Source: Streptomyces varsoviensis
GTDB taxonomy: Bacteria > Actinomycetota > Actinomycetes > Streptomycetales > Streptomycetaceae
DNA length: 64,000 nucleotides
Assembly: GCF_000718635.1 (NCBI RefSeq)
Contig: NZ_JOBF01000017.1
Span: forward strand, 62,001-126,000
Direction of reading: 5' to 3'
Shown: piece after piece, positions 32,946 to 40,487 of the stretch
Layout of the letters: each line of letters opens with the position of its first letter
Numbering within the stretch: the first letter of the stretch is position 1
Program-made: the position numbers and the translations under genes
The notes under the pieces: generated by a model
The model's database searches: none
What the model was told of the DNA's origin: nothing
What the model saw: only the letters and a program-made list of their open reading frames with translations

Positions 32946-33769
32946 CTGGTGTATTCCTCCGCGATTTCCCGGAAGAGGTTCACAGACTCGTCGGGCGACA
33001 TGGCAGCGGCGCGTAGGCGTTCGTACGTCGCCCTGGCGGTACTTACCGCCGCAGTCGAGTCGGTCACGTGCCCCTGCTCCCTGGTTTCCGAGTACAGGAC
33101 TGTTGCCCCGTCATCTGGCGTAAGCAGCGTAAACGGTAGGGAGGATGCCGGGGCACCCGCTGTGAACCGCAGAACTTGAAGTGTGATGTGGGGGCATGCC
33201 GTGACGGCGGCGAGGTGATTGAGCTGGTCCGCCATGATGGTTCGGTTGCCGACAACGGTGCGTAGGGCTGATTCGTGCAGGATCACCCACAGCAGGGGCG
33301 GTGTTTCGCGGTCCATGACATCGCGACGGCGCAAGTGGGCTTCGACCCGCCTCTTGATCTGGTCGTCAGACTCGCGTGGATGAACGGCCCTAAAGGTGCC
33401 TTCGGCGTACTCCGGAGTCTGCAACATGCCCATGATCAGTGCGTTGCTGTAATCCTCGATCGCGGTCGCGATCTTCTCCAGATTCAGGTACGGGATGAAC
33501 CAACTGGGGTGCCCGCCCCTGCTCAGCCGCTCGCGCAGGCGCGCATAAACCCCTGGCGTCTTGGCCACTCTGTCCATGGCCTTCGCGAAGGCGTCCGATG
33601 CGAGCACGGCTCCGCTCTCGACCTTGCTGATCTGGGCCTGTTTGTAGTGGAGCACATCTGCGAACGCTTCCTGCGAGAGCCCCAGCGCATCGCGGAGCGC
33701 CTTGGCTTCCATCCCGAAGTACTCGGCGCTGTTGGTCGGCCCGACGTCTTGACCAATGGGCTCGTTCAC
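32942..33769 (-). CDS. XRE-type HTH regulator with DUF5753 domain
   Basis: This 275-residue regulator has an N-terminal helix-turn-helix (AKALRDALGLSQEAFADVLHYKQAQISKVESG, about 22-53) and a DUF5753 domain (about 95-270) with LIMGMLQTPEYAE, WVILHESALRTVVGNRTIMADQL and ITLQVLRFTAGAP. Such proteins (Scr1/WhiJ-like) are numerous in Streptomyces and act with adjacent DUF397 proteins. The start is GTG at 33769. The operon with DUF397 (32730-32945) is clear from the overlap. The neighbouring small genes 33887-34502 are divergent from it. Confidence 0.92.
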   Translation of the reverse strand: MNEPIGQDVGPTNSAEYFGMEAKALRDALGLSQEAFADVLHYKQAQISKVESGAVLASDAFAKAMDRVAKTPGVYARLRERLSRGGHPSWFIPYLNLEKIATAIEDYSNALIMGMLQTPEYAEGTFRAVHPRESDDQIKRRVEAHLRRRDVMDRETPPLLWVILHESALRTVVGNRTIMADQLNHLAAVTACPHITLQVLRFTAGAPASSLPFTLLTPDDGATVLYSETREQGHVTDSTAAVSTARATYERLRAAAMSPDESVNLFREIAEEYTR

Positions 33770-33886
33770 GTGTTCAACTCCGCTTTATTCCAGACCCGTT
33801 GGAATGGGGTATGCCCTTTTGAGGCTACTCGCGGACGTCGAAGCTAGGGGGGAAACAAGCAGGACGTGGCGACGAAAGGCGCTGAC

Positions 33887-34066
33887 GTGATCGAACAAGT
33901 CCCCGAGCCGCGGGCTCAAGGGGATGACCTTGAAGCGTTGTACGAACTAGTCCGCGCAGGCGGCTTCTGGCGCTTGGCTCCGGATTGGGTGCCGCGTCAA
34001 TACGCGGAACCGACGCGGGAGTTGACCGAACGGGTGCGGCATGGACTGAGGCGAATGACCACATGA
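33887..34066 (+). CDS. small conserved-type protein, first of three overlapping ORFs
   Basis: This 59-residue protein (GTG 33887, AAAGG seven bases before) contains DLEALYELVRAGGFWRLAPDWVP and a basic C-terminus. I do not recognise a named domain. Its stop overlaps the next start (ATGA at 34063-34066). It is divergent from the HTH regulator and likely part of the same regulatory module. Confidence 0.55.
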   Translation: MIEQVPEPRAQGDDLEALYELVRAGGFWRLAPDWVPRQYAEPTRELTERVRHGLRRMTT

Positions 34067-34263
34067 AGAGCGCAGCGCGGGCGGAGCTGGCCCGAATGAT
34101 CGCGGAAAGGGGCGTCAACGGGGCGCTCCTCGTTTTCACGGACCCTCCGGAGGAGCTTGGCGTGCGGCACCAGGCCGAGGCGGGGGCGCCGGACACGGCG
34201 GTGCGGCTGGGTGCGGAGGACGTGTCGGACGGCACCGGAGAGGGGGCGTCATGGGGCGCGTAA
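34063..34263 (+). CDS. small hypothetical protein, second of three overlapping ORFs
   Basis: This 66-residue protein has a helical N-terminus (RAELARMIAERGVNGALLVFTDPPEEL) and an acidic C-terminus. Overlaps at both ends with its neighbours support translation. Function unknown. Confidence 0.5.
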   Translation: MKSAARAELARMIAERGVNGALLVFTDPPEELGVRHQAEAGAPDTAVRLGAEDVSDGTGEGASWGA

Positions 34264-34502
34264 CCCGGGACGGGCACGTGGCGTGGACGTTCGAGCAGGA
34301 TCTGAGCGTGCGCCCGGAGTACAGCGCCACGTGCCTCGTCGGTGAGGGGGAGGACTGCGGGGAGGTGATCCGTTCCGTGGGTGTGGAGTGGATCGAGGAG
34401 TGGATGCGCCGCCATACGCGGACGACGGGGCACGTCAGTTACCGCCGGGCGGTCGATGACTACGTGACGTTGGAACCAGCCGCCACTCGCTCTGAGACCT
34501 GA
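34251..34502 (+). CDS. DUF7848-like small protein
   Basis: This 83-residue protein contains EYSATCLVGEGEDCGEVI, EEWMRRHTRTTGHVSYRR and VDDYVTLEP. The Cys pair and the W-x(4)-H-x(3)-TGH-x(2)-Y-x(5)-DY pattern fit small Streptomyces proteins (DUF7848-like) often found beside HTH/DUF397 pairs. The ATG at 34251 overlaps the preceding gene by 13 bp. It is convergent with the second DUF397 gene. Confidence 0.65.
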   Translation: MGRVTRDGHVAWTFEQDLSVRPEYSATCLVGEGEDCGEVIRSVGVEWIEEWMRRHTRTTGHVSYRRAVDDYVTLEPAATRSET

Positions 34503-34517
34503 TACTCCTTCACGGCC

Positions 34518-34550
34518 GAAGCCGGCGCCTCATAAGGAGGGGCCGGCTTC
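34518..34550. terminator. imperfect hairpin between converging genes
   Basis: The arms gaagccggc (34518-34526) and gccggcttc (34542-34550), with additional partial pairing inside, can end both the small-ORF operon and the second DUF397 gene. It resembles the hairpin at 32662-32694. Confidence 0.5.
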
Positions 34551-34752
34551 AGCGCGTACGCTCGCGGGCCGCGAAGGCGATGAACGAAGCCCACGCGGTG
34601 GGGGAGACGGTGAGGACGGGACCGTACGGTTCCTTGCTGTCGCGGACGAAAACGACGCCGCGCGTCGGAACGACGGCCGATGCCCACTCGACGCATTGGC
34701 CGCCGTCGCCACCGCTATAACTCGACTTACGCCAGACCTTTTCATTGAGCAT
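34549..34752 (-). CDS. DUF397 domain protein (second copy)
   Basis: This 67-residue DUF397 protein has VWRKSSYSGGDGGQCVEWAS and VFVRDSKEPYGPVLTVSPTAWASFIAF. It closely resembles the copy at 32730-32945 but has no adjacent HTH gene of its own, so it may be a solo duplicate. The ATG at 34752 is the family start. Confidence 0.9.
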   Translation of the reverse strand: MLNEKVWRKSSYSGGDGGQCVEWASAVVPTRGVVFVRDSKEPYGPVLTVSPTAWASFIAFAARERTR

Positions 34753-34928
34753 GCTTCTCACGCTCCTCAAGACGGCCCGAGCCGAAGGCCACGGGTGACT
34801 GTGCCGTCGAAGACATGGTCTCTCTTGCCGTAACGGGAGGCGACAGCCCGGAAGCGCGCGGCCCGGTCGCGTGTCAGGGGACGCTGGAAGGCTGGTGGGG
34901 CGAACGGGCCGTCCATAGTGTTGTGTTC

Positions 34929-35918
34929 ATGATGGATGACACGAACGAAGAACCAAAAGGCGCCACCCGGCGGTCGGCGCTGCGTGGCCTGGGGCTCGCG
35001 GCGGGCGGCATGGCGCTGGCCACCGGAATCGGGGCCTCGCAGGCCGCGGCGGCCCCGCGGCGCGGGGCCGTCACTTACGTGCTGGTGCACGGTACTCACA
35101 GCGCCGGCGCGTTCTGGATGCCGGTCGCGCGGGAACTGGGGCTGCGCGGCCACCGCGTCATCATGGTGGACCAACCGTGGCACGGCGCGGAGGCTTTCGT
35201 GGCGGGGTCGTACCAGCGGCAGGACCTCGCGGCAATGGCGGTCGAGCCCTCCCCGCTGAAGGGCCTCGGGCTGGACGACTACGAGGCGCGCGTGACGGGC
35301 ATCGTGCGGCAGGCCGCACGGAACGGCCCGGTGGTGCTGGTGGGGCACAGCCTGGGTGGCGTATCGGTCAGCCGGGTCGCCGACGCCGTGCCGCACCTGC
35401 TTCAACACATCTGCTACATGGCGGCGTTCTGTCCCAGCCGCGTCCTGCCCACGGCGGACGCCTGCACGGCGGCGCCCGAGAACGCGAACGCCGTCAGCCC
35501 GGTGGAGCTGACGGTGGGCGACCCGGACCGGCTCGGGGTGCTGCGGCTGAACTTCCGTACGGGCGTCAGCGGTGAGTTGGCCCTCCTGAAGGAGATGATC
35601 TGCGCGGACTATCCCGATGCCGACTTCCGCCGGACATTGGCCGGTATGCAGACCGACGAGCCCGTCGCCGCTTATGCGGGCCGGGCGGTCGGCCGGGCCG
35701 ACACCTGGGGCCGCGTTCCGCGCACGTATCTGCGTTTCGGCAGGGACCGTACGATCGCCACCGCGCTCCAGGACAGGATGATCGCGGAGGCCGACGCGGC
35801 CACACCCGGCAACAGGTTCCGCGTACGCGATTTCCCGGAGGCGTCACACGTCGGGCCTCTGGACCCCACTCCGGTCGCCGACGCCCTGGACGCGCTGGCA
35901 GGGCAGGGGGCCGGTTAG
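34929..35918 (+). CDS. secreted alpha/beta hydrolase (Tat signal)
   Basis: This 329-residue protein has a twin-arginine signal (TRRSALRGLGLAAGGMALATG followed by AQAAAA-type cleavage, about 12-42) and an alpha/beta hydrolase domain: oxyanion region YVLVHGTHSAGAFW (about 51-64), nucleophile elbow VVLVGHSLGGVSV and catalytic His in FPEASHVGPLDPTPV near the C-terminus. It resembles plant-type esterases such as salicylate esterase (EstC-like). Substrate unknown. Two ATGs (34929 and 34932) begin the protein; no clear ribosome site is seen. It is convergent with the MerR gene. Confidence 0.87.
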   Translation: MMDDTNEEPKGATRRSALRGLGLAAGGMALATGIGASQAAAAPRRGAVTYVLVHGTHSAGAFWMPVARELGLRGHRVIMVDQPWHGAEAFVAGSYQRQDLAAMAVEPSPLKGLGLDDYEARVTGIVRQAARNGPVVLVGHSLGGVSVSRVADAVPHLLQHICYMAAFCPSRVLPTADACTAAPENANAVSPVELTVGDPDRLGVLRLNFRTGVSGELALLKEMICADYPDADFRRTLAGMQTDEPVAAYAGRAVGRADTWGRVPRTYLRFGRDRTIATALQDRMIAEADAATPGNRFRVRDFPEASHVGPLDPTPVADALDALAGQGAG

Positions 35919-35975
35919 GGGGCCGGGGCCGCCTGGCCGGGGCCCCCGTAAAACGTAAAAAGGGGCCCCGACTGG

Positions 35976-36350
35976 TCACGAACCGTCCTCGCCCGACCGT
36001 GCCAGGTACGCGTGGTTGTCCTCGATGAGGCCGTCCAGCGCGTCCCTGGCGGCGGCGAGGCCGTCGATGGCCTCGGACAGCCGGGCCCGCTCGCGGCCCA
36101 TGATCTCCAGAGCCTGCCGCGCCCGGTCCACGTTCGGCTCGGCCATGCAGGGGGCCATCTCGGCGATGGTGCCGCTGGACATGCCCGCCGCCAGAAACGC
36201 CTGTACGAGGCGCACCCGCTGGACGTGCTCGTCTTCGTAGTGGCGCTGTCCGCTGGGCGAGCGGGAGCTGACGAGCAGGCCCTGCTCTTCGTAGTAGCGC
36301 AGCGACCGACGGCTGGCTCCCGTGCGGGCGGACAAGTCACCGATCCGCAT
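35976..36350 (-). CDS. MerR family transcriptional regulator (second)
   Basis: This 124-residue MerR protein begins MRIGDLSARTGASRRSLRYYEEQGLLVSSRS, then QRHYEDEHVQRVRLVQAFLAAGMSSGTIAEM, and a coiled coil (about 75-112). It is closely similar in layout to the MerR at 18605-19015, including the PCMAEP loop with Cys matching PCAESP. It is divergent from the EthD-like gene, with a dyad-containing promoter between them whose half-sites match those of the first MerR locus. The two are likely paralogs with related or identical recognition. Confidence 0.92.
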   Translation of the reverse strand: MRIGDLSARTGASRRSLRYYEEQGLLVSSRSPSGQRHYEDEHVQRVRLVQAFLAAGMSSGTIAEMAPCMAEPNVDRARQALEIMGRERARLSEAIDGLAAARDALDGLIEDNHAYLARSGEDGS

Positions 36351-36379
36351 GCCGAACCCCCCTCATGATCCTGGGCCAC

Positions 36380-36410
36380 TTGCCCCTGACATTGATGTGA
36401 GCTTTTAGGT
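36380..36410 (+). promoter_or_regulatory. MerR-type promoter/operator of the EthD-like gene
   Basis: TTGCCC at 36380-36385 and TTAGGT at 36405-36410 are separated by 19 bp containing CTGACATTGATGTGAG (36386-36401), one arm mismatch from a perfect dyad. The -10 ends 7 bp before the ATG at 36418, so the transcript is predicted to be leaderless or nearly so. Confidence 0.75.
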
Positions 36411-36417
36411 TAACTCC

Positions 36418-36753
36418 ATGCTGAAGCTCATCTTCATGATCAACCGTGTCGAGGGAATGTCGTACGAGCGTTTCGTCGAGTACCACCGGGACCGGCACGC
36501 GCCGCTGTTCACCTCCATCCCGGAGGCGGAACGCTACGTGCGCAAATACACCGTGTCCCACCCCGTCCCCGCCGTGAACTACCCGCGCCGGGCCTACGAC
36601 GGCCTGACGGAAATCTGGTTCGAGAACTGGGAGGACCACGATGCCTTCTTCGCCTCCGAGAACTACCGGACGCTGGTCAACCCCGACGAAACACGCTTCA
36701 TCGACAGGGACTCGGTGGCCGTGATGGTCACCGAGGAGAAGAAGGTCATCTGA
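36418..36753 (+). CDS. EthD-like dimeric alpha-beta barrel protein
   Basis: This 111-residue protein of the EthD type has LKLIFMINRVEGMSYERFVEYHRDRHAPLF at the N-terminus, YVRKYTVSHPV, and DGLTEIWFENWEDHDAFFASENY. EthD-like ferredoxin-fold proteins include decarboxylases, cyclases and accessory proteins of aromatic or polyketide metabolism. It is directly downstream of the MerR-type promoter, so it is probably the regulator's main target. No ribosome site precedes the ATG, consistent with leaderless translation. Confidence 0.88.
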   Translation: MLKLIFMINRVEGMSYERFVEYHRDRHAPLFTSIPEAERYVRKYTVSHPVPAVNYPRRAYDGLTEIWFENWEDHDAFFASENYRTLVNPDETRFIDRDSVAVMVTEEKKVI

Positions 36754-36799
36754 CGGGCCGAAACGGCCTGGCCGGGAGGGCCGGCACCGCGCGGTGGTG

Positions 36800-36835
36800 A
36801 ACGGCGCCGGTCGGCCGCAGCCGACCGGCGCCGTT
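36800..36835 (+). terminator. hairpin terminator after the EthD-like gene
   Basis: A perfect 16-bp stem with a 4-nt loop (cgca) lies about 45 bp after the stop; no T-tract. Confidence 0.75.
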
Positions 36836-36921
36836 CGGCGCAATGGGACGGTCGTGGCGGGGGAGCGGGAGTTACGGTGGTGGGGCAGTGCTACTCGCCA
36901 TCTGGTAATGGGAGAAATCCG

Positions 36922-37278
36922 GTGGAGGATCTGAATTCCCTGGCCGATGAACACTTGGCCGCGGCGCGGTCCGCCGAGCACGGGCGCAGTGCCCGTTTGG
37001 TCGTGCACGACGGCCCATTGCGGCAGAGCGTCATCGCGCTGGCTTCGGGTGCCGTACTGGACGACCACAACGCGCCGCCCTCCGCGAGCCTCCAGGTGCT
37101 ACGGGGCCGGGTGCGGCTGACGGCGGATTCCGGGGACCGGGAACTGGCGGCGGGCGCGCTGCACGGCATCCGGCAGGAGCGGCACGGGCTGGTGGCGCTG
37201 GAGGACGCGGTGGTATTGCTGACGGCGATCACGGCCGTCGGGTGGCCCCCGGAGGACACGAGCGTGACGGTCGCGTAG
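36922..37278 (+). CDS. small cupin-domain protein
   Basis: This 118-residue protein has a single cupin-like fold: HDGPLRQSVIALASGAVLDDHNAPPSASLQVLRGRVRLT (about 30-68) and AAGALHGIRQERHGLVALEDAVVLLT. Metal-ligand His residues are only partly conserved (H-N-A-P rather than HxH). The GTG at 36922 follows GGGAGA. Function unknown; small cupins of this type often bind small molecules or metals. It is monocistronic. Confidence 0.8.
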   Translation: MEDLNSLADEHLAAARSAEHGRSARLVVHDGPLRQSVIALASGAVLDDHNAPPSASLQVLRGRVRLTADSGDRELAAGALHGIRQERHGLVALEDAVVLLTAITAVGWPPEDTSVTVA

Positions 37279-37376
37279 CCCCATCGTAGCCATCGGCGCG
37301 CGGGTGGCCGTGGCGACCTGTGGGGGCCTTGGCGACCCGTGCGCGGGGGGCGCGGCGGCCCGGCCGCGGCCGGGCA

Positions 37377-37445
37377 CGGGGGGGGGAAGGCGGCCGGTCA
37401 CGGGAGGGGAAGCCGGCCGGCCACGGGGGGAAGGCGGCCGATCAG
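37377..37445 (+). repeat. gggggaaggcggccg repeats
   Basis: Three to four imperfect 19- to 22-bp units (cggggggaaggcggccgg and variants) lie between the cupin and the phosphotransferase genes. Confidence 0.6.
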
Positions 37446-37465
37446 GCCGTCGGTTGCGCGCCCCG

Positions 37466-37996
37466 CTACGCGACCCGCGCGGCGATGGCCCGGGCGCACT
37501 CCATCGACTCGGTACGTGTGGTGTCCACCTCCAGGTCGTAGACGACGCCTTGGTGGACCATTTCCGCCTGCTGTGCGGCCATCCCCGCCATCCGATCGCC
37601 TCGCGCGACCTCGCGCCCCGCGGCCACCGCGCTCTCGCACCGGACGCCGACCCACAGGACCCGCAGCTCACGCAGGGCCTTCTGCCACCGCTGCTGCGAC
37701 TCGGCTCCGCCGAGGAATACCTCGTCGACGATGACCCGGGCTCCCGTACGGGCCATCGCGGCGACCCCCTCGATCCACGCCTCCTCCAGCCTCCGGAACT
37801 CCGGACCGACGACCACCCCTCCGTCCGGAGCGAACGCGATCCCGGCGTCCGCCTCCAGCAGGGGCCCCGGCAACGCGGCGATCAGCGTGTCGGTCCCGAG
37901 CGCCAGCCACGCATCCGGCAGGACCGCTTGCAGACACCGGGCGATCCCGGACTTCCCCGAGCTGGAACCACCATTGAGAACGATCACGTCAGTCAT
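37466..37996 (-). CDS. chloramphenicol phosphotransferase-like (CPT) P-loop kinase
   Basis: This 176-residue P-loop protein has Walker A at residues about 8-16 ([10 protein letters not shown]), [14 protein letters not shown] with an Asp at the position of the CPT catalytic base, [10 protein letters not shown] and [23 protein letters not shown], matching the chloramphenicol 3-O-phosphotransferase family of Streptomyces venezuelae. Predicted reaction: ATP-dependent phosphorylation of chloramphenicol or a similar alcohol. The ATG at 37996 fits the family. No adjacent biosynthetic genes are seen, so it may be a resistance or housekeeping variant. Confidence 0.87.
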   Translation of the reverse strand: MTDVIVLNGGSSSGKSGIARCLQAVLPDAWLALGTDTLIAALPGPLLEADAGIAFAPDGGVVVGPEFRRLEEAWIEGVAAMARTGARVIVDEVFLGGAESQQRWQKALRELRVLWVGVRCESAVAAGREVARGDRMAGMAAQQAEMVHQGVVYDLEVDTTRTESMECARAIAARVA

Positions 37997-38132
37997 CACC
38001 GCGCCACGGTAGAGGCACCTCCCGTCATGCCCGAAACGAATTTCCGCGGCGGCGCCCCGCCCTCTGCCCGCCCCCCGCAGGCCCCCCGCAGGCCCCCGGC
38101 GGGGGCAGGCGGCGGGCGCGCGGGTCCAGCGG

Positions 38133-38331
38133 TCACCCTCCGGCCTCGGCGAGAAGGACGCGCGCCAGCTCACGCGGCCGGCCGCTGACCCGCCCGTATG
38201 CCCCGTTTCTCCGCGAGGCCGGACAGCGTCACCGGATGAACGCCGTGGCCGGCCGCGCGCAGGGGCGGCACCACCTCGTCCCACGCCCACTTCCCGAGCC
38301 GTGCACCCGCGACCAGCACGAAATTCGCCAT
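38133..38331 (-). pseudogene. alpha/beta hydrolase remnant (N- and C-terminal ends fused by deletion)
   Basis: From ATG 38331 the minus strand reads [20 protein letters not shown] and [17 protein letters not shown], the N-terminus of a small alpha/beta hydrolase, ending at TGA 38170-38172. In the next frame the sequence continues as [14 protein letters not shown] followed by a stop at 38133-38135, typical of the C-terminus of such hydrolases. The catalytic core is missing. Confidence 0.7.
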
Positions 38332-38369
38332 GAACGCACCGTAGCGGCACCCTCTGACAAGATCCGAGG

Positions 38370-39224
38370 ATGGAGATCACCGACGTTACGCGTGCGATCG
38401 CGGCCGCGACTTCGATCGCCGTGTCGCTCGACCTGCCGGCCGACGACGCTGTCGTTCTCCACAACTCGAACAAGCTGGCCCTGCGGCTGACGCCGTGCGA
38501 TGTCTTCGCCCGGGTGGCCCCTGGGGGAGAGGAGAGCGCCGCACGGTTCGAAGTCGAGTTGGCGCGGCGGCTAGCCGGGGCCGGGTGCCCGGTGTGTCCC
38601 TTGGAGGTTCGGGCGGACCCGCGTACGTACGCGCGTGATGGCTTCGCCGTGACGCTGTGGACCTACTACGAGCCCGTGAGCCCTCGCGTCTCGCCGGTCG
38701 ACTACGCCAAGGCGCTGGAGCAGTTGCACGCCGGCATGCGCGAGGTCGATGTGCCGGGCCCGAGGTTCACGGACCGGATCGCGGAGGCGCAAGAAGTGGT
38801 CGCCGACCCGGGGCGCTCGCCGGAACTGGCCGAGGCGGACCGCGTGTTCCTCGGCGGCAGGCTGGCGGGCCTGCGCCGGGCGATCGAGGAGCGCGGCGCC
38901 GTGGAGCAGTTGCTCCATGGCGAGCCGCATCCCGGCAATGTCCTCAGCACGAGGAACGGACCGTTGTTCATCGACCTTGAGACGTGCTGCCGTGGACCCG
39001 TCGAGTTCGATCTCGCCCATGTTCCCGAGGCGGTCTGCGCGCACTACCCCAGCGTCGACCAAGAGCTGCTGGCCGAATGCCGACAACTCGTCATCGCGAT
39101 GGTCGCCGCGTGGCGGTGGGAACTGGGCGACCAGTTCCCGAACGGGAGGCGATTCGGCGCGGAACTTCTGCGCTCGCTGCGCCAGGGCCCTCCTTGGCCG
39201 GCCCTCGACACCATGAACGGATAG
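38370..39224 (+). CDS. APH-family phosphotransferase
   Basis: This 284-residue protein-kinase-like enzyme of the aminoglycoside phosphotransferase family has an N-lobe lysine region ([19 protein letters not shown]), the catalytic loop [19 protein letters not shown] (about 179-197; HGxxHxxN) and the metal-binding acidic motif [18 protein letters not shown]. The hinge sequence WTYYEPVSP is typical. Substrate unknown; relatives phosphorylate aminoglycosides, choline or homoserine. It starts 38 bp from the divergent hydrolase remnant and is convergent with the ATP-grasp gene. Confidence 0.87.
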   Translation: MEITDVTRAIAAATSIAVSLDLPADDAVVLHNSNKLALRLTPCDVFARVAPGGEESAARFEVELARRLAGAGCPVCPLEVRADPRTYARDGFAVTLWTYYEPVSPRVSPVDYAKALEQLHAGMREVDVPGPRFTDRIAEAQEVVADPGRSPELAEADRVFLGGRLAGLRRAIEERGAVEQLLHGEPHPGNVLSTRNGPLFIDLETCCRGPVEFDLAHVPEAVCAHYPSVDQELLAECRQLVIAMVAAWRWELGDQFPNGRRFGAELLRSLRQGPPWPALDTMNG

Positions 39225-39278
39225 GTGACGGGGAGGGGACGGGGACGACGGGCCGGTCGGTGGCTCGCGATGTGTCCT

Positions 39279-40487
39279 TCACAGACCGAACCAGTGGCGC
39301 AGGACGCGCGCCGCGATGTCGTGCGTACGGTGTTCGGAGAACGTGTGGTGGACCCATTCGGGCGCGGTGTTGATCTCCAGAATGGCGGCGTTGCCCTCGG
39401 GCGGCCTGTGCGGGGCGGCGCATATCGCGTCGATGGCGAGGATGTCCGTAGCGAAGAGCTGGGAAATGGCGGACGCCCACGCGTGGAATCCCGGGTGCAG
39501 GGAGTCCGAAACGTCGACGGCGCGACCGCCCTTCGCCAGGTTCGCGGTGTTCTTGAGCCGGACCACGCGGCCCGCCGCCGGTGCGTCCCCCGGTTCGAGC
39601 CCTTGGCGGTGGAGGAGGGCTTCTGTCTCGGAGTCGACGGTGAGGCGGTTGCTCGGATTGAGGGCACGTATTTCGGCGTCGTGCTTTTTGATGAGTTCGG
39701 CGAGCGGGGTCTGCCCATCACCGATTACGGAGGCGGGCTCGCGCACGCAGGCGGCGACGAGTTCGCCGCCGATGAGCTGGATACGCAGATCGCGCCCGTC
39801 TACCCGCTCTTCGACGATCCAGTCACGGAAACGGTGCCGCCACGTGTTCATGTGGGCGGCGACGGCCTCGGCGCTGTCGAGCCCCATACGGACGGCGTCG
39901 CCGTGCATTCCGGCCCGTGGTTTGACGACCACCGGGTCCCCGTCGAGTTCGGCGAGGGCTCCGGCGGCGAAGGCGAGCGCGCGGCCGTACGAGCTCTCAC
40001 CGTCCTCACCGTCCTTACCGTCCTCGGGGTCTTCGGGGTTCTCGGGGCCCTTGGCTTCCTCGGCTTCCTCGGCTTCCTCCGCCAATTTCTCGGCTTCTTC
40101 TCCGTATATGCCCTCGTCCATGCCCTCGGCCGTGTCCTCCGGGCCGCAGTCGAAGGCGAAGGCGCAACCCTTCGGCGTGGTGAACCCGGCCCGGCGCAGC
40201 AGTTGTTTGGTGGCGTGTTTGTCCTCGGTGAGGAAGAAATCCCGGGCGCGGAGCTGATCGTCATAGCGCCCCTCCAGCACGGGTATGGACTTCGTGCCAT
40301 GCCGGTAGACCACCAGGTCGATACCGAGTTCGGCCATGCGGTCGTGCACCTCGATGCCCAACTCCTGGGCCGCGCGCATGAGGTGGACTTGCCGCATGTG
40401 CCTACGGGGCTGGATCAGGTGAGGGCGGGGCGCCGGTCCGTACGGCTCGTACGTACGGGTCCGGCGTATGGGCCCTTGCGCGGTCAT
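39279..40487 (-). CDS. ATP-grasp ligase coupled to an OvoA-like enzyme
   Basis: This 402-residue ATP-grasp protein has a short N-terminal part, a central ATP-grasp fold with DPVVVKPRAGMHGDAVRMGL (about 193-212) and RFRDWIVEERVDGRDLRIQLIGGELVAA, and a C-terminal AILEINTAPEWVHHTF giving the metal-binding E-x-N. It most resembles the ATP-grasp halves of GshAB and cyanophycin synthetase. A Glu/Lys/Pro/Asp-rich insert (about 139-176) contains EEAEEA and NPEDPEDGKDGEDGE repeats. Such enzymes ligate a carboxylate to an amine or thiol via acyl phosphate. The ATG at 40487 overlaps the stop of the upstream OvoA-like gene (ATGA), so they are expressed together. Confidence 0.82.
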   Translation of the reverse strand: MTAQGPIRRTRTYEPYGPAPRPHLIQPRRHMRQVHLMRAAQELGIEVHDRMAELGIDLVVYRHGTKSIPVLEGRYDDQLRARDFFLTEDKHATKQLLRRAGFTTPKGCAFAFDCGPEDTAEGMDEGIYGEEAEKLAEEAEEAEEAKGPENPEDPEDGKDGEDGESSYGRALAFAAGALAELDGDPVVVKPRAGMHGDAVRMGLDSAEAVAAHMNTWRHRFRDWIVEERVDGRDLRIQLIGGELVAACVREPASVIGDGQTPLAELIKKHDAEIRALNPSNRLTVDSETEALLHRQGLEPGDAPAAGRVVRLKNTANLAKGGRAVDVSDSLHPGFHAWASAISQLFATDILAIDAICAAPHRPPEGNAAILEINTAPEWVHHTFSEHRTHDIAARVLRHWFGL

